This document shows positions 1 to 9,590 of a stretch of DNA of 64,000 nt, in pieces. Location of the stretch: the NCBI GenBank assembly GCA_028875855.1, contig JAGWVA010000006.1:27340-91339 (forward strand). Reading direction: 5' to 3'. This stretch comes from Paracoccaceae bacterium (lineage in GTDB: Bacteria > Pseudomonadota > Alphaproteobacteria > Rhodobacterales > Rhodobacteraceae). The translations under genes were made by a program, and so were the position numbers. The notes under the pieces were generated by a model that had not been told where the DNA came from, made no database searches, and saw only the letters and a program-made list of their open reading frames with translations. The first letter of the stretch is position 1; each line of letters opens with the position of its first letter.

Positions 1-639
1 CTTGCCAAGAACGACGCCCATGCGCTTGGCAATCGCCGGGTGTTGCGCGCGCTTGGGGCCTATGCGGTCAACCTCGTGTCGTCGCCTGGTTCGGGGAAGA
101 CAACGCTTCTGGTGAAGACGATCGGGATGATGGGCGACAGTCCGCTGGCCGTGATCGAGGGCGACCAGCAGACCGAGAACGACGCCGACCGCATCCGCGC
201 CACCGGCGCCCCGGCGGTGCAGGTGAACACCGGCAAGGGCTGTCATCTGGACGGCCACATGGTCGGCCACGCGATGGATCATCTGAACCTCAAGCCCGGC
301 AGTTTCCTTTTCATCGAGAATGTCGGCAACCTCGTCTGCCCCGCCGCCTTCGATCTGGGCGAGGACGCCAAGGTCGCGATCCTTTCGGTGACGGAGGGCG
401 AGGACAAGCCGCTGAAATACCCCGACATGTTCACCGCCGCGAAGCTGGCCATCCTCAACAAGGTGGACCTGGCGCCCTATACGGATGCCGATCTCGACGC
501 TTACGAGGCGAACCTGCGCCGGGTGAACCCGCTGATCGAGATCCTGCGCGTCTCGGCGCGCACCGGCGAAGGGATGGAGGCGTGGGTCCGCTGGCTGAAA
601 TCCCGGCACGCGGCCAAGACGCTTGCGAAGGCCGGTTGA
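1..639 (+). CDS. hypB: Hydrogenase nickel incorporation GTPase HypB (5' end truncated by window)
   Basis: Frame open from base 1; P-loop [29 protein letters not shown]; followed by hypC-hypD-hypE. Confidence 0.95.
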   Translation, partial: LAKNDAHALGNRRVLRALGAYAVNLVSSPGSGKTTLLVKTIGMMGDSPLAVIEGDQQTENDADRIRATGAPAVQVNTGKGCHLDGHMVGHAMDHLNLKPGSFLFIENVGNLVCPAAFDLGEDAKVAILSVTEGEDKPLKYPDMFTAAKLAILNKVDLAPYTDADLDAYEANLRRVNPLIEILRVSARTGEGMEAWVRWLKSRHAAKTLAKAG

Positions 640-640
640 G

Positions 641-931
641 ATGTGCCTTGGGATCCCCGGCCAGATCGTGGCCATCACTGATGCGGAACGGCTGATGGCG
701 CTGGCCGATGTCTCGGGCGTGCGGCGGGCGGTGAACGTGGCCTGCATCGCCGACGGGCGGCTGGAAAACCTGATTGGCTGCTGGACGCTGATCCACGTGG
801 GGTTTGCCATGAGCCGGATCGACGCGGACGAGGCCGCGAAGACGCTGGAGGCGCTGCGCGATCTGGGCGAAGCGCAGGAAGCCCTGGAGGCGATGGCCGA
901 GGGGCAAAGGGCGCTGGAGGGCAAGTCGTGA
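641..931 (+). CDS. hypC: HypC/HybG/HupF family hydrogenase assembly chaperone
   Basis: Starts MCLGIPGQIV; located between hypB and hypD. Confidence 0.93.
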   Translation: MCLGIPGQIVAITDAERLMALADVSGVRRAVNVACIADGRLENLIGCWTLIHVGFAMSRIDADEAAKTLEALRDLGEAQEALEAMAEGQRALEGKS

Positions 932-2064
932 AATACGCGAGCGAATTCCGCGACCCCAAGGCGGCAAAGGCGATCCTTGCCGCCATCGCCCGGGCGGCCG
1001 ACTCCATAGGCGCCACCCGCGAGAGACCCGTGCACATCATGGAAATCTGCGGCGGCCACACGCATGCGATCTTCCGCTACGGGCTCGACAAGCTGGTGCA
1101 CGAGGGGGTGGAGTTCATCCACGGCCCGGGCTGCCCGGTCTGCGTGCTGCCGATGAGCCGGGTGGACGAATGCGTCGAGATCGCCGAGCGGCCGGAGGTG
1201 ATCTTTACCACCTTCGGCGACGCGATGCGGGTGCCCGGCACGAAACGCTCGCTTGTGCAGGCGAAGGCGGCGGGCGCGGATATCCGCATGGTCTATTCGC
1301 CGCTCGACGCGCTGGACCTCGCCCGGCGCAGCCCGGGGCGCGAAGTGGTGTTCTTCGGGCTGGGCTTCGAGACGACGACCCCCTCGACCGCGCTGTCGAT
1401 CCAGGCCGCCGCGCGCGAGGGGCTGACGAATTTCTCGGTCTTCTGCAACCACATCACGGTGCCCGAGCCGATCAGGGCGCTGCTGGACGATCCCCACATG
1501 ACGCTCGATGGCTTCATCGGGCCGGGGCATGTGTCGATGGTGATCGGCACCCATCCCTACGACTTCATCGCCCGCGACTACCGCAAGCCCATCGTGGTGG
1601 CGGGCTTCGAGCCGCTGGACCTTCTGCAATCCGTGCTGATGGTGCTGCGCCAGATCGAGGACGGCCGGGCGGAGGTCGAAAACCAGTATGCCCGCGTGGT
1701 GCCGGAACATGGCAACCCCGTGAGCCTTGCCGCCATCGCGGATGTCTATGAACGCCGTCCATCCTTCGAATGGCGGGGGCTGGGGGAAATCGACGCCTCG
1801 GGCCTGCGGATCCGGGCGAAATACGCGGCCTTCGATGCCGAGGAGAAATTCGGCATCGGTTATGCGGCGGGGCCAAGGCATGTGGCCGAACCCGAAGGCT
1901 GCGCCTGCGGGGCGGTGATGACCGGGCGGATCAAGCCCCCGGCCTGCCCGCACATCGGCAAGGGCTGCACCCCCGAGACGCCGCTGGGCGCGCTGATGGT
2001 GTCGTCCGAGGGGGCCTGCGCGGCCTATTGGCAGTATGGCGGGGTGCGGGCGGCAGCGGAGTAG
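928..2064 (+). CDS. hypD: Hydrogenase formation protein HypD
   Basis: HIMEICGGHTHAIFRYG, GPGCPVCVLP, GFETTTPSTA, C-terminal Cys motif; overlaps hypC stop by 4 nt. Confidence 0.96.
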   Translation: MKYASEFRDPKAAKAILAAIARAADSIGATRERPVHIMEICGGHTHAIFRYGLDKLVHEGVEFIHGPGCPVCVLPMSRVDECVEIAERPEVIFTTFGDAMRVPGTKRSLVQAKAAGADIRMVYSPLDALDLARRSPGREVVFFGLGFETTTPSTALSIQAAAREGLTNFSVFCNHITVPEPIRALLDDPHMTLDGFIGPGHVSMVIGTHPYDFIARDYRKPIVVAGFEPLDLLQSVLMVLRQIEDGRAEVENQYARVVPEHGNPVSLAAIADVYERRPSFEWRGLGEIDASGLRIRAKYAAFDAEEKFGIGYAAGPRHVAEPEGCACGAVMTGRIKPPACPHIGKGCTPETPLGALMVSSEGACAAYWQYGGVRAAAE

Positions 2065-2065
2065 A

Positions 2066-2110
2066 GGGGGGCGCTGCCCCCCTGTGACCCCCCGGGATAT
2101 TTCGGGACAG
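2066..2110. repeat. GC-rich hairpin plus CCCCCGGGATATTTC tail in the hypD-hypE gap (REP-like)
   Basis: GGGGGGC-GCT-GCCCCCC hairpin at 2066-2082 followed by tgaccccccgggatatttcgggacagaaaatgag. Confidence 0.45.
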
Positions 2111-2133
2111 AAAATGAGCAGGCAGGAGGACCG

Positions 2134-3156
2134 ATGGCGCTGCGCGACACTCATGTGACGCTGGCCCATGGCGGCGGCGGAAAGGCGATGCGGGACCTGA
2201 TCGAAGAGGTCTTCACCGCCGTGTTCGATCCGCCCGGGATGGAAGATCAGGCGCGGCTGACGAATGAAGCCCTTGCCGAGCGCGGTGCGCGGCTGGCCTT
2301 TACCACCGACAGTTTCGTGGTGACGCCGGTTGAATTTCCCGGCGGCGATATCGGCAAGATCGCGGTCTGCGGAACGGTGAACGACCTTGCCGTGGGGGGC
2401 GCGCGGCCGCTCTGGCTGTCGGCGGCCTTCATTATCGAGGAGGGATGCGAGGTGGCGTTGCTGCGCCGCATCGTCGCCTCGATGGCGCGGGAGGCGACCG
2501 CCGCGGGGGTGCGGATCGTGACGGGGGACACCAAGGTCGTCGGGCGCGGATCGGCGGACAAGGTCTTCGTCACCACCTCGGGCGTGGGGGTGATCCCGCC
2601 GGGGCGGGACATGGCGGCGGGGCTGATCCGGCCCGGCGACGTGGCGATCGTGAACGGGCGACTGGGGGACCACGGAGCGGCGATCCTTGCGGCGCGGGGG
2701 GATCTGGCGCTGTCCACCGACCTGCAATCCGACTGCCGGAGCCTTTGGCATCTGATGGCGGCGGTTCTCGACGCGGCGCCGGGGACGCGGGCCGCGCGCG
2801 ATGCGACGCGCGGCGGCTTGGCGGCGGCTTTGAACGAGATGGCCGCTGCCGCGTGCGTCGGGATCGAGATCGACGAGGAGGCGCTGCCGCTGCATGACGA
2901 GGTGCGCGGGGTCTGCGAGATCCTTGGCCTCGATCCGCTCTATCTGGCGAACGAAGGCACGCTGGTGGCCTTTGTCCCCGAAGATCAGGCGACCGCCGCG
3001 CTGGCGGCAATGCAGGCGACCGAGGCGGGCCGGGGGGCGGCGATCATCGGGCGGGCCGTCGGCACGCATCCCGGGATGGTCACCCTGCGCACGGCATTTG
3101 GCGGCAGCCGCATCGTGGACATGCTGGTGGGAGAGCAGTTGCCGCGCATCTGCTGA
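2134..3156 (+). CDS. hypE: Hydrogenase expression/formation protein HypE
   Basis: LAHGGGGKAMRDLIEEVF, TTDSFVVTPVEFPGGDIGKIAVCGTVNDLAVGGA, C-terminal PRIC. Confidence 0.96.
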   Translation: MALRDTHVTLAHGGGGKAMRDLIEEVFTAVFDPPGMEDQARLTNEALAERGARLAFTTDSFVVTPVEFPGGDIGKIAVCGTVNDLAVGGARPLWLSAAFIIEEGCEVALLRRIVASMAREATAAGVRIVTGDTKVVGRGSADKVFVTTSGVGVIPPGRDMAAGLIRPGDVAIVNGRLGDHGAAILAARGDLALSTDLQSDCRSLWHLMAAVLDAAPGTRAARDATRGGLAAALNEMAAAACVGIEIDEEALPLHDEVRGVCEILGLDPLYLANEGTLVAFVPEDQATAALAAMQATEAGRGAAIIGRAVGTHPGMVTLRTAFGGSRIVDMLVGEQLPRIC

Positions 3157-3177
3157 GACGGGCGGGCGATCCCGGCG

Positions 3178-3810
3178 TCAGCCTCCGCCCATACGCCGCC
3201 AGAAGCCCCGGGCGCGGCTGTCGGCCTCTTCCAGCACGTCGCTGACCTCTTCCAGAACGGGGGCGATGCGGCGGCGGCGGAAGCGGACCCAGACCCGGCG
3301 CAGGAACAGCAGGATCATGAGCAGACCGCCCAGCACGATCACGGTCACCCAGGGGAACACCGTGGCCTTCGGGTCCGCCACGACGCACAAGGCCACCGCA
3401 TTGGGGAAGATCGTCAGGAACTGGCTGCGCCAGCCGTAATAGGTGACCATCACCCATTTCGGCTTGTCCTGCGGGGAGATGTAGTTGCTGGCCTCGGTCT
3501 CGAGATCGAAGCTGTCGAACTTGAAATAGGGCGGCCAGCCCCAGCCGGTATCTTCGTTGCGAAAGACGATGGGTTGGCCGTTCGGGCGGATCGCCTGAAT
3601 GAACTTGATGTCGCGCCCGCTGCCGGACTTGTTCGTGCCGCTCGTGCCGGAGGCGGGCGGAGAGAAGAAGAAGCGGTTGGAGCCAAGGTCCATGCGCTGC
3701 GTGTTGGTCGCGACGATCCGCACGACGGAATGGCTGGGCAGGTTGTAGTCGAAGAACAGGAAGACGGTCAGCGCGAGCAGCGCGTAGAAGATCCATTTCA
3801 CCCAGCGCAT
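3178..3810 (-). CDS. DUF1523 family membrane protein
   Basis: 211 aa, N- and C-terminal TM segments; SHSVVRIVATNTQRMD and ASNYISPQDKPKWVMVTYYGWRSQFLTIFPNA resemble DUF1523. Confidence 0.75.
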   Translation of the reverse strand: MRWVKWIFYALLALTVFLFFDYNLPSHSVVRIVATNTQRMDLGSNRFFFSPPASGTSGTNKSGSGRDIKFIQAIRPNGQPIVFRNEDTGWGWPPYFKFDSFDLETEASNYISPQDKPKWVMVTYYGWRSQFLTIFPNAVALCVVADPKATVFPWVTVIVLGGLLMILLFLRRVWVRFRRRRIAPVLEEVSDVLEEADSRARGFWRRMGGG

Positions 3811-3936
3811 CGCGGACCCCTCACAAGGCGGGCCACCGGCGGCCCGCTTCCTATTTAGACGCTTGGTCCCGGTCGGGCAATCGCCGGGCCTGCGAAGCCC
3901 GTTGCCGGAGCGCAAAAGCCGCATTACGCTTGCCCC

Positions 3937-5226
3937 ATGACCGCTCCCCAAGCCGCCCTGATGAGCCAGATCGACGCACGCCGCGACCGCCTGATCGCGC
4001 TGACGCAGGGGCTGATCCGCATTCCCACGCTGAACCCTCCGGGGCTGCATTACCGCGAGATCTGCGACTACCTTGCAGAATGGCTCTCCCCGCTTGGCTT
4101 TCGCTGCGACATCCTGCGCGCCAGCGGGGCCATCGCGGACAGCGACCGGCATCCGCGCTGGAACCTTGTCGCCCGGCGCGAGGGGGCGCGGCCCGGCGAC
4201 TGCGTGCATTTCAACGGCCACCACGATGTCGTCGCGGTGGGCGAGGGATGGACGACCGATCCCTTTGGCGGCGAACTGAAGGACGGGCGCATCTACGGGC
4301 GCGGCGCCTGCGACATGAAGGGCGGCATCGCCAGCGCCGTCATCGCGGCCGAGGCCTTCATCGCCGCCCACCCCGATTACGCCGGCGCCATCGAGATCTC
4401 GGCCACCGCGGACGAGGAATCGGGCGGCTACGGAGGCGTCGCCTGGCTGGCCGAGCAGGGTCATTTCGACCCCGACCGCGTGCAGCATGTCATCATCCCC
4501 GAGCCGCTGAACAAGGACCGCATCTGCCTTGGCCATCGCGGCGTCTGGTGGGCCGAGATCGAGACGAAGGGCCGGATCGCGCATGGCTCCATGCCCTTCC
4601 TCGGCGACAGCGCGATCCGTCACATGGGGGCCGTGCTGGCCGAGATGGAGGAGGTGCTCTACCCGCTTCTCGCCGGGCGCACCACGGTGATGCCGGTGGT
4701 GCCGGAGGGGGCGCGGTCCTCCACGCTGAACGTCAACGCCATCCACGGCGGCGAGCCGGTGCAGGACGCGGACTACACCGGCCTTCCCGCCCCCTGCGTC
4801 GCCGACAGCTGCACCATCACGATCGACCGCCGCTTCCTGGTCGAAGAGGATATCGGCGCTGTGAAAGGCGAGATCGCCGCCCTGATGGAGCGCGTGAGGG
4901 CACGCCGCCCGACCTTCCGCTATGAGATCCGCGACCTTTTCGAAGTGCAGCCCAGCATGACCGACAAGGACGCCCCCATCGTCCGGTCCACCGCTGCCGC
5001 GATCGAGCGGGTTCTGGCGCGGCGGCCGGATTATGTCGTCTCGCCCGGGACCTACGACCAGAAACACATCGACCGGATCGGCAAGCTGAAGAACTGCATC
5101 GCCTACGGGCCCGGCATCCTCTACCTTGCGCACCAGCCCGACGAATGGGTGGGGGTGGACGACATGGTGGACTCGTCCCGCGTCATGGCGCTGGTGCTGG
5201 CGGATTTGCTCGCGCCACAGGGTTGA
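3937..5226 (+). CDS. M20 family metallopeptidase (ArgE/DapE-type deacylase)
   Basis: NGHHDVVAVGEGWTTDPFGGELKDGRIYGRGACDMKGG, ATADEESGGYGG. Confidence 0.9.
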   Translation: MTAPQAALMSQIDARRDRLIALTQGLIRIPTLNPPGLHYREICDYLAEWLSPLGFRCDILRASGAIADSDRHPRWNLVARREGARPGDCVHFNGHHDVVAVGEGWTTDPFGGELKDGRIYGRGACDMKGGIASAVIAAEAFIAAHPDYAGAIEISATADEESGGYGGVAWLAEQGHFDPDRVQHVIIPEPLNKDRICLGHRGVWWAEIETKGRIAHGSMPFLGDSAIRHMGAVLAEMEEVLYPLLAGRTTVMPVVPEGARSSTLNVNAIHGGEPVQDADYTGLPAPCVADSCTITIDRRFLVEEDIGAVKGEIAALMERVRARRPTFRYEIRDLFEVQPSMTDKDAPIVRSTAAAIERVLARRPDYVVSPGTYDQKHIDRIGKLKNCIAYGPGILYLAHQPDEWVGVDDMVDSSRVMALVLADLLAPQG

Positions 5227-5337
5227 CGGGCCCATCCCATCGTGCCGGCCGGGCCCGCGACGAGTCCCTTGCCCGAAAGGCCGATCCCGTGGAACATGAA
5301 GCGACCGCTTGGCGGCCAGGAACCAGGGAGAGCCTCA

Positions 5338-6813
5338 ATGTTCAAACGTCTCATGCTTGCCGCGGCAGCGATCGCGCTGTCGGCGGGCACGGCCCTCGCC
5401 GTGAAGGACACGATCACCATCGGCATGCAACTGGAGCCGCCGATCCTTGATCCCACCGCAGGCGCCGCCGCCGCGATCAAGGAGGTCACCTATGCCAACG
5501 TGTTCGAAGGGCTGACCCGCGTCGTCGAGGACGGATCGATCAAGCCGGGCCTTGCGAAAAGCTGGGACGTGACGGATGGCGGCAAGGTCTGGACCTTCCA
5601 CCTTCAGACGGGCGTGACCTTTCAGGACGGGACGCCCTTCTCGGCGTCGGACGTGAAATTCAGCTTCGACCGCGCGCGGGGGCCGAACAGCCCGAACGCG
5701 CAGAAGCCGAAATATGCCGAGATCGAAAGCGTGGACGTGATCGACCCCGCCACCGTCCGCTTTACCCTCAAGCATCCCGACGGCAACTTCATCTTCGTGA
5801 CGGCGCTTGGCGACAGCGTCATCGTCTCGCCCAAGACGGTCGATCAGGACAAGACCCATCCCGTCGGCACCGGCCCGTTCGAATTCGTGGATTGGGTGAA
5901 GGGCGATCACATCGACCTGAAACGCTACGCCGGCTACTGGGGCAAGAAGCCCGCGCTGGCCAAGGCCACGTTCAAGTTCGTGGCGGACCCCAACGCGGCC
6001 TTTGCCGCCGTGATGTCGGGCGCGATCGACGCCTATCCCGCTTTCCCGGCGCCGGAGACGCTGGCGCAGTTCAAGTCGAACCCGCAGTTCAAGGTCATCG
6101 TCGGCACCACGCAGGGCGAGACGATCATGGCCATCAACAACCGCAACAAGCCGCTGAGCGATGTCCGCGTCCGCGAGGCGATTGCCCATGCGATCAACCG
6201 CAAGGACATCATCGACGGGGCGATGTTCGGCTACGGCACGCCGATCGGCACTCATTTTCCGCCGACCGACCCGAACTACGTCGATCTCACCGGCCTGTCG
6301 AACTACGACCCGGCGCTGTCGAAGAAGCTGCTGGCCGAGGCGGGGGTGACGACGCCGCTCAAGCTGCGCCTTGCGCTGCCGCCGCCGTCCTATGCCCGCC
6401 GGTCGGGCGAGATCATCCAGAACGAGCTGAAGGCGGTCGGCATCGACGCGACCATCACCAACATGGAATGGGCGCAATGGCTGAGCCAGGTCTTCAAGCA
6501 GCATGACTTCGACCTGACGATCGTCAGCCATACCGAGGCCAACGACATCGATATCTACGCCCGGCCCGACTATTACTTCGGCTACAACAACCCGAAGTTC
6601 CAGCACCTGATCCAGACGCTTCAGGCGACCTCGGACCCGGCCGAGCGGGCGAAGATGCTCAAAGAGGCGCAGACGATGATCGCCAAGGATTACGTGAACG
6701 CCTACCTGTTCCAGTATCCGAAGCTGGGCGTCGCCAATGCCCATATCCAGGGCCTCTGGGCCAATGCGCCGAACCAGTCGAACGACCTGACCGGCGTTTC
6801 GTGGGACCAGTGA
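5338..6813 (+). CDS. ABC transporter substrate-binding protein, peptide/nickel (SBP_bac_5) family
   Basis: Signal peptide; VWTFHLQTGVTFQDGTPFSASDVKFSFDR; VREAIAHAINRKDIID. Confidence 0.92.
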   Translation: MFKRLMLAAAAIALSAGTALAVKDTITIGMQLEPPILDPTAGAAAAIKEVTYANVFEGLTRVVEDGSIKPGLAKSWDVTDGGKVWTFHLQTGVTFQDGTPFSASDVKFSFDRARGPNSPNAQKPKYAEIESVDVIDPATVRFTLKHPDGNFIFVTALGDSVIVSPKTVDQDKTHPVGTGPFEFVDWVKGDHIDLKRYAGYWGKKPALAKATFKFVADPNAAFAAVMSGAIDAYPAFPAPETLAQFKSNPQFKVIVGTTQGETIMAINNRNKPLSDVRVREAIAHAINRKDIIDGAMFGYGTPIGTHFPPTDPNYVDLTGLSNYDPALSKKLLAEAGVTTPLKLRLALPPPSYARRSGEIIQNELKAVGIDATITNMEWAQWLSQVFKQHDFDLTIVSHTEANDIDIYARPDYYFGYNNPKFQHLIQTLQATSDPAERAKMLKEAQTMIAKDYVNAYLFQYPKLGVANAHIQGLWANAPNQSNDLTGVSWDQ

Positions 6814-6821
6814 TCCTGCCC

Positions 6822-6841
6822 GGCGGCCCTTCGGGGCCGCC
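6822..6841 (+). terminator. Stem-loop downstream of the substrate-binding protein
   Basis: GGCGGCCC-TTCG-GGGCCGCC perfect inverted repeat just after the stop codon. Confidence 0.7.
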
Positions 6842-6859
6842 CCCTTCCCGGACGTGACC

Positions 6860-7201
6860 ATGCCGCACTTCCTGCCCGTTTCCCTTGACGGAATCCCGCC
6901 AGAGGTCAGCCACCCCGACCCCGCCCGCGTCACATCGGGCGATCCGGTCCATACGACGTGGAACATCGAGGAACGCGACGGGCTTTACTGCGGGATCTGG
7001 CAATCCACCCCCGGCGCATGGCGGGTAAACTACACGGAGTGGGAATATTGCCGCATCCTGTCCGGCGTCTCGATCCTGACCGAGGACGGGCAGCCGCCCG
7101 TCACGCTGCGGGCGGGCGACAGCTTCATCCTGCGTCCCGGCTTCACCGGCATCTGGGCGGTGATCGAAACCACGCGCAAGGACTATGTGATCCGCGTCTG
7201 A
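6860..7201 (+). CDS. Small cupin domain protein (DUF861/EutQ-like)
   Basis: NIEERDGLYCGIWQSTPGAWRVNYTEWEYCRILSG; LRAGDSFILRPGFTGIWAVIE. Confidence 0.8.
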   Translation: MPHFLPVSLDGIPPEVSHPDPARVTSGDPVHTTWNIEERDGLYCGIWQSTPGAWRVNYTEWEYCRILSGVSILTEDGQPPVTLRAGDSFILRPGFTGIWAVIETTRKDYVIRV

Positions 7202-7281
7202 GGCAGGCCCGGAGCAAATTCCCCTTATCGTTTCCGCCAGAATGCCGCATCCTGCCCCAAACCCATAAGCGGAGGCAGATC

Positions 7282-7527
7282 ATGGGCATCCTCATCATGT
7301 TGATCGTCGGCGCGATTGCCGGCTGGCTGGCCGGCAAGATCGTCGCGGGCTACGGCTTCGGCCTGATCGGCAACATCGTCGTGGGCATCGTCGGCGCGGT
7401 GATCGCCGGGATGCTGCTGCCGCGGATCGGCGTCGGCATGGGCGGCGGCCTGCTCCGCCAGATCATCAGCGCGACGCTCGGCGCGGTGATCCTGCTGGTG
7501 CTGATCCGGCTGGTCAAACGGGTCTGA
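7282..7527 (+). CDS. GlsB/YeaQ/YmgE family stress-response membrane protein
   Basis: GAIAGWLAGKIVAGYGFGLIGNIVVGIVGAVIAG glycine-rich TM pattern. Confidence 0.88.
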   Translation: MGILIMLIVGAIAGWLAGKIVAGYGFGLIGNIVVGIVGAVIAGMLLPRIGVGMGGGLLRQIISATLGAVILLVLIRLVKRV

Positions 7528-7533
7528 GGCGGC

Positions 7534-7551
7534 GGGGGCCCGAAGGCCCCC
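7534..7551. terminator. Stem-loop between convergent genes
   Basis: GGGGGCC-CGAA-GGCCCCC perfect inverted repeat. Confidence 0.65.
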
Positions 7552-7561
7552 ACCCTCTCGG

Positions 7562-8773
7562 TCAGCCGACCACGTTGAAGCCGGGGCCGTAGGGATAGCC
7601 GGTGATGTCCTCACCCCCGTCTTCCCCGATCACGAGGATGTCGTGCTCGCGGTAGCCGCCTGCGCCGGGCATCCCCTCGGGCAGGGTCAGCATCGGCTCC
7701 ATGCTGATGACCATGCCGGGTTCCAGCACCGTGTCGATATCCTCGCGCAGCTCCAGCCCGGCTTCGCGCCCGTAGTAATGCGACAGCACGCCGAAGGAAT
7801 GGCCATAGCCGAAGGTCCGGTATTGCAGCAGGTCGCGTTCGGCGAAGAAGTCGTTGATCCGCGCCGTCACCTCAGCACAGCTTATGCCCGGCTTGAGAAG
7901 GCTCATGCCGTATTCATGGGCGGCCACGTTCGCCTCCCATATCTTCAGGCTCGCGTCATCGACCTCGCCCACGAACATCGTGCGTTCCAGCGCGGTGTAA
8001 TAGCCCGAGATCATCGGGAAGCAGTTCAGGCTGAGGATGTCGCCGCGCTTCAGCTTGCGCCCCGTCACCGGATTATGCGCGCCGTCCGTGTTCAGCCCGG
8101 ACTGGAACCATACCCACGTGTCGCGGTATTCGGCATCGGGAAAACGCCTTGCGATCTCAAGCTCCATCGCGTCGCGGCCTGCCATGGCGATGTCGATCTC
8201 GCGCAGCCCTTCCTTCACCGCGTCGCGGATCGCATAGCCGCCGACGTCCGCCACCGCCGCGCCTGCGCGGATCAGCTCGATCTCGGCGGGCGATTTGACC
8301 ATCCGCTGCTGCATGGTCGCCGGCGCGATATCCATTCCCCGTTTGACCTTGAGGAAAGCGTTGAACTTCTCCGACTGCACAAGGGTCAGGTGATCCGCCT
8401 CGACCCCGACCGCCTTGCCGGTGCCCGTGACATGGGCCACCGCGCGCCAGAAGTTGTCGCGGGTCCAGTCGGTATAGGTCAGGCTGTCACCGTAGCTGCG
8501 CCGCCAGGGCTGGCCCGCGTCGATCCCGGCGCTGATCGTCACGCATTGGTCGGACGTCACCACCAGCGCATAGGGCCGCCCGAAGGAGCAGTAGAGAAAC
8601 CCCGAGTAATAGGCGATGTTGTGCATCGACGTCAGCACGACCGCATCGAGCGAATGCATCTCGAGGATATCGCGCAGACCGGCAAGACGGTCTTCGTATT
8701 CCTCGGGCGCGAAGGGCAGCGGGGCCTTGGCCCCGTTGTGGACGGCCGAGAATTCCGGGCGTTTCAGGTTCAT
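7562..8773 (-). CDS. Creatinase (M24-fold creatine amidinohydrolase) or close Xaa-Pro peptidase homolog
   Basis: 403 aa; TSMHNIAYYSGFLYCSFGRPYALVVT, GYGHSFGVLSHYYGREAGLELREDIDTVLEPGMVISMEPML. Confidence 0.85.
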   Translation of the reverse strand: MNLKRPEFSAVHNGAKAPLPFAPEEYEDRLAGLRDILEMHSLDAVVLTSMHNIAYYSGFLYCSFGRPYALVVTSDQCVTISAGIDAGQPWRRSYGDSLTYTDWTRDNFWRAVAHVTGTGKAVGVEADHLTLVQSEKFNAFLKVKRGMDIAPATMQQRMVKSPAEIELIRAGAAVADVGGYAIRDAVKEGLREIDIAMAGRDAMELEIARRFPDAEYRDTWVWFQSGLNTDGAHNPVTGRKLKRGDILSLNCFPMISGYYTALERTMFVGEVDDASLKIWEANVAAHEYGMSLLKPGISCAEVTARINDFFAERDLLQYRTFGYGHSFGVLSHYYGREAGLELREDIDTVLEPGMVISMEPMLTLPEGMPGAGGYREHDILVIGEDGGEDITGYPYGPGFNVVG

Positions 8774-8978
8774 GTCAGACCTCCGTCACGGGGTCTTTGA
8801 CCGGACCCCGAAAGGTCCCGGCGTACAGGACGGATGCGGGATGACCGCAAGCAGCGGGGCCGTGCCCCTGTGGCGACGCCATCGCCACGGCTCGGATGCA
8901 AGATGATCCAGAGGCCGGATTCCGGCAAGCCCGAATTTTCGCCGGAGAGTCGTTGTGATTTCTCGGCGGAAAATCAGG

Positions 8979-9590
8979 TCAGATCAGGCCCTTGATGGCG
9001 CGGATATGCGCCAGATCGGCCGCCAGCACATCGGCGGTCAGAGCGGCGACCTCGTCCGTTAGCGCCTCCGGGGCCACGACGCGGTCGATCAGGCCCCAGT
9101 CGCGCGCCTCTTCCACCGTGACCTTGGCGCCCGCCATCAGGATCATCTTTGCCCGCGCGGGCCCGACAAGGGCCGCAAGCCGCCCCGGGTCCGACGGCTG
9201 CGGCAGGAACCCGAGCTTCATCACCGGGTAGAAGACCCTTGCCCCCGCCACGGCGATCCGCAGATCGCAGGCCAGCGCCATGCCCATCGCCCCGCCCGCA
9301 AGCGTTCCGTTCAGCGCGGCGATGCTCAGCCCCGGAAAGGCCGCGACGGCCGCCGACACCCGTTCCCAGACCGGATCGATGGCGAGCCCCGCCCGCGCCT
9401 CGTCCAGATCGGCACCCGCCGAAAAGACCTTGCCGCGTCCGGTCAGCACCAGCACCTTGGCACCGGCCTTGGTCGCCTCGGCCACGCCGGCCTCCAGCGC
9501 CAGAAGCATCTCGCGCGTCAGCGAATTCGCCTTGTCCGGGCGGTTCAGGATCAGGCGGTGCAGCCCGCCGTCGCGTTCGGCCTCGATCAC
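8979..9590 (-). CDS. Enoyl-CoA hydratase/isomerase family protein
   Basis: LILNRPDKANSL, GRGKVFSAGADLDE, ALNGTLAGGAMGMALACDLRIA. Confidence 0.9.
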   Translation of the reverse strand: MIEAERDGGLHRLILNRPDKANSLTREMLLALEAGVAEATKAGAKVLVLTGRGKVFSAGADLDEARAGLAIDPVWERVSAAVAAFPGLSIAALNGTLAGGAMGMALACDLRIAVAGARVFYPVMKLGFLPQPSDPGRLAALVGPARAKMILMAGAKVTVEEARDWGLIDRVVAPEALTDEVAALTADVLAADLAHIRAIKGLI

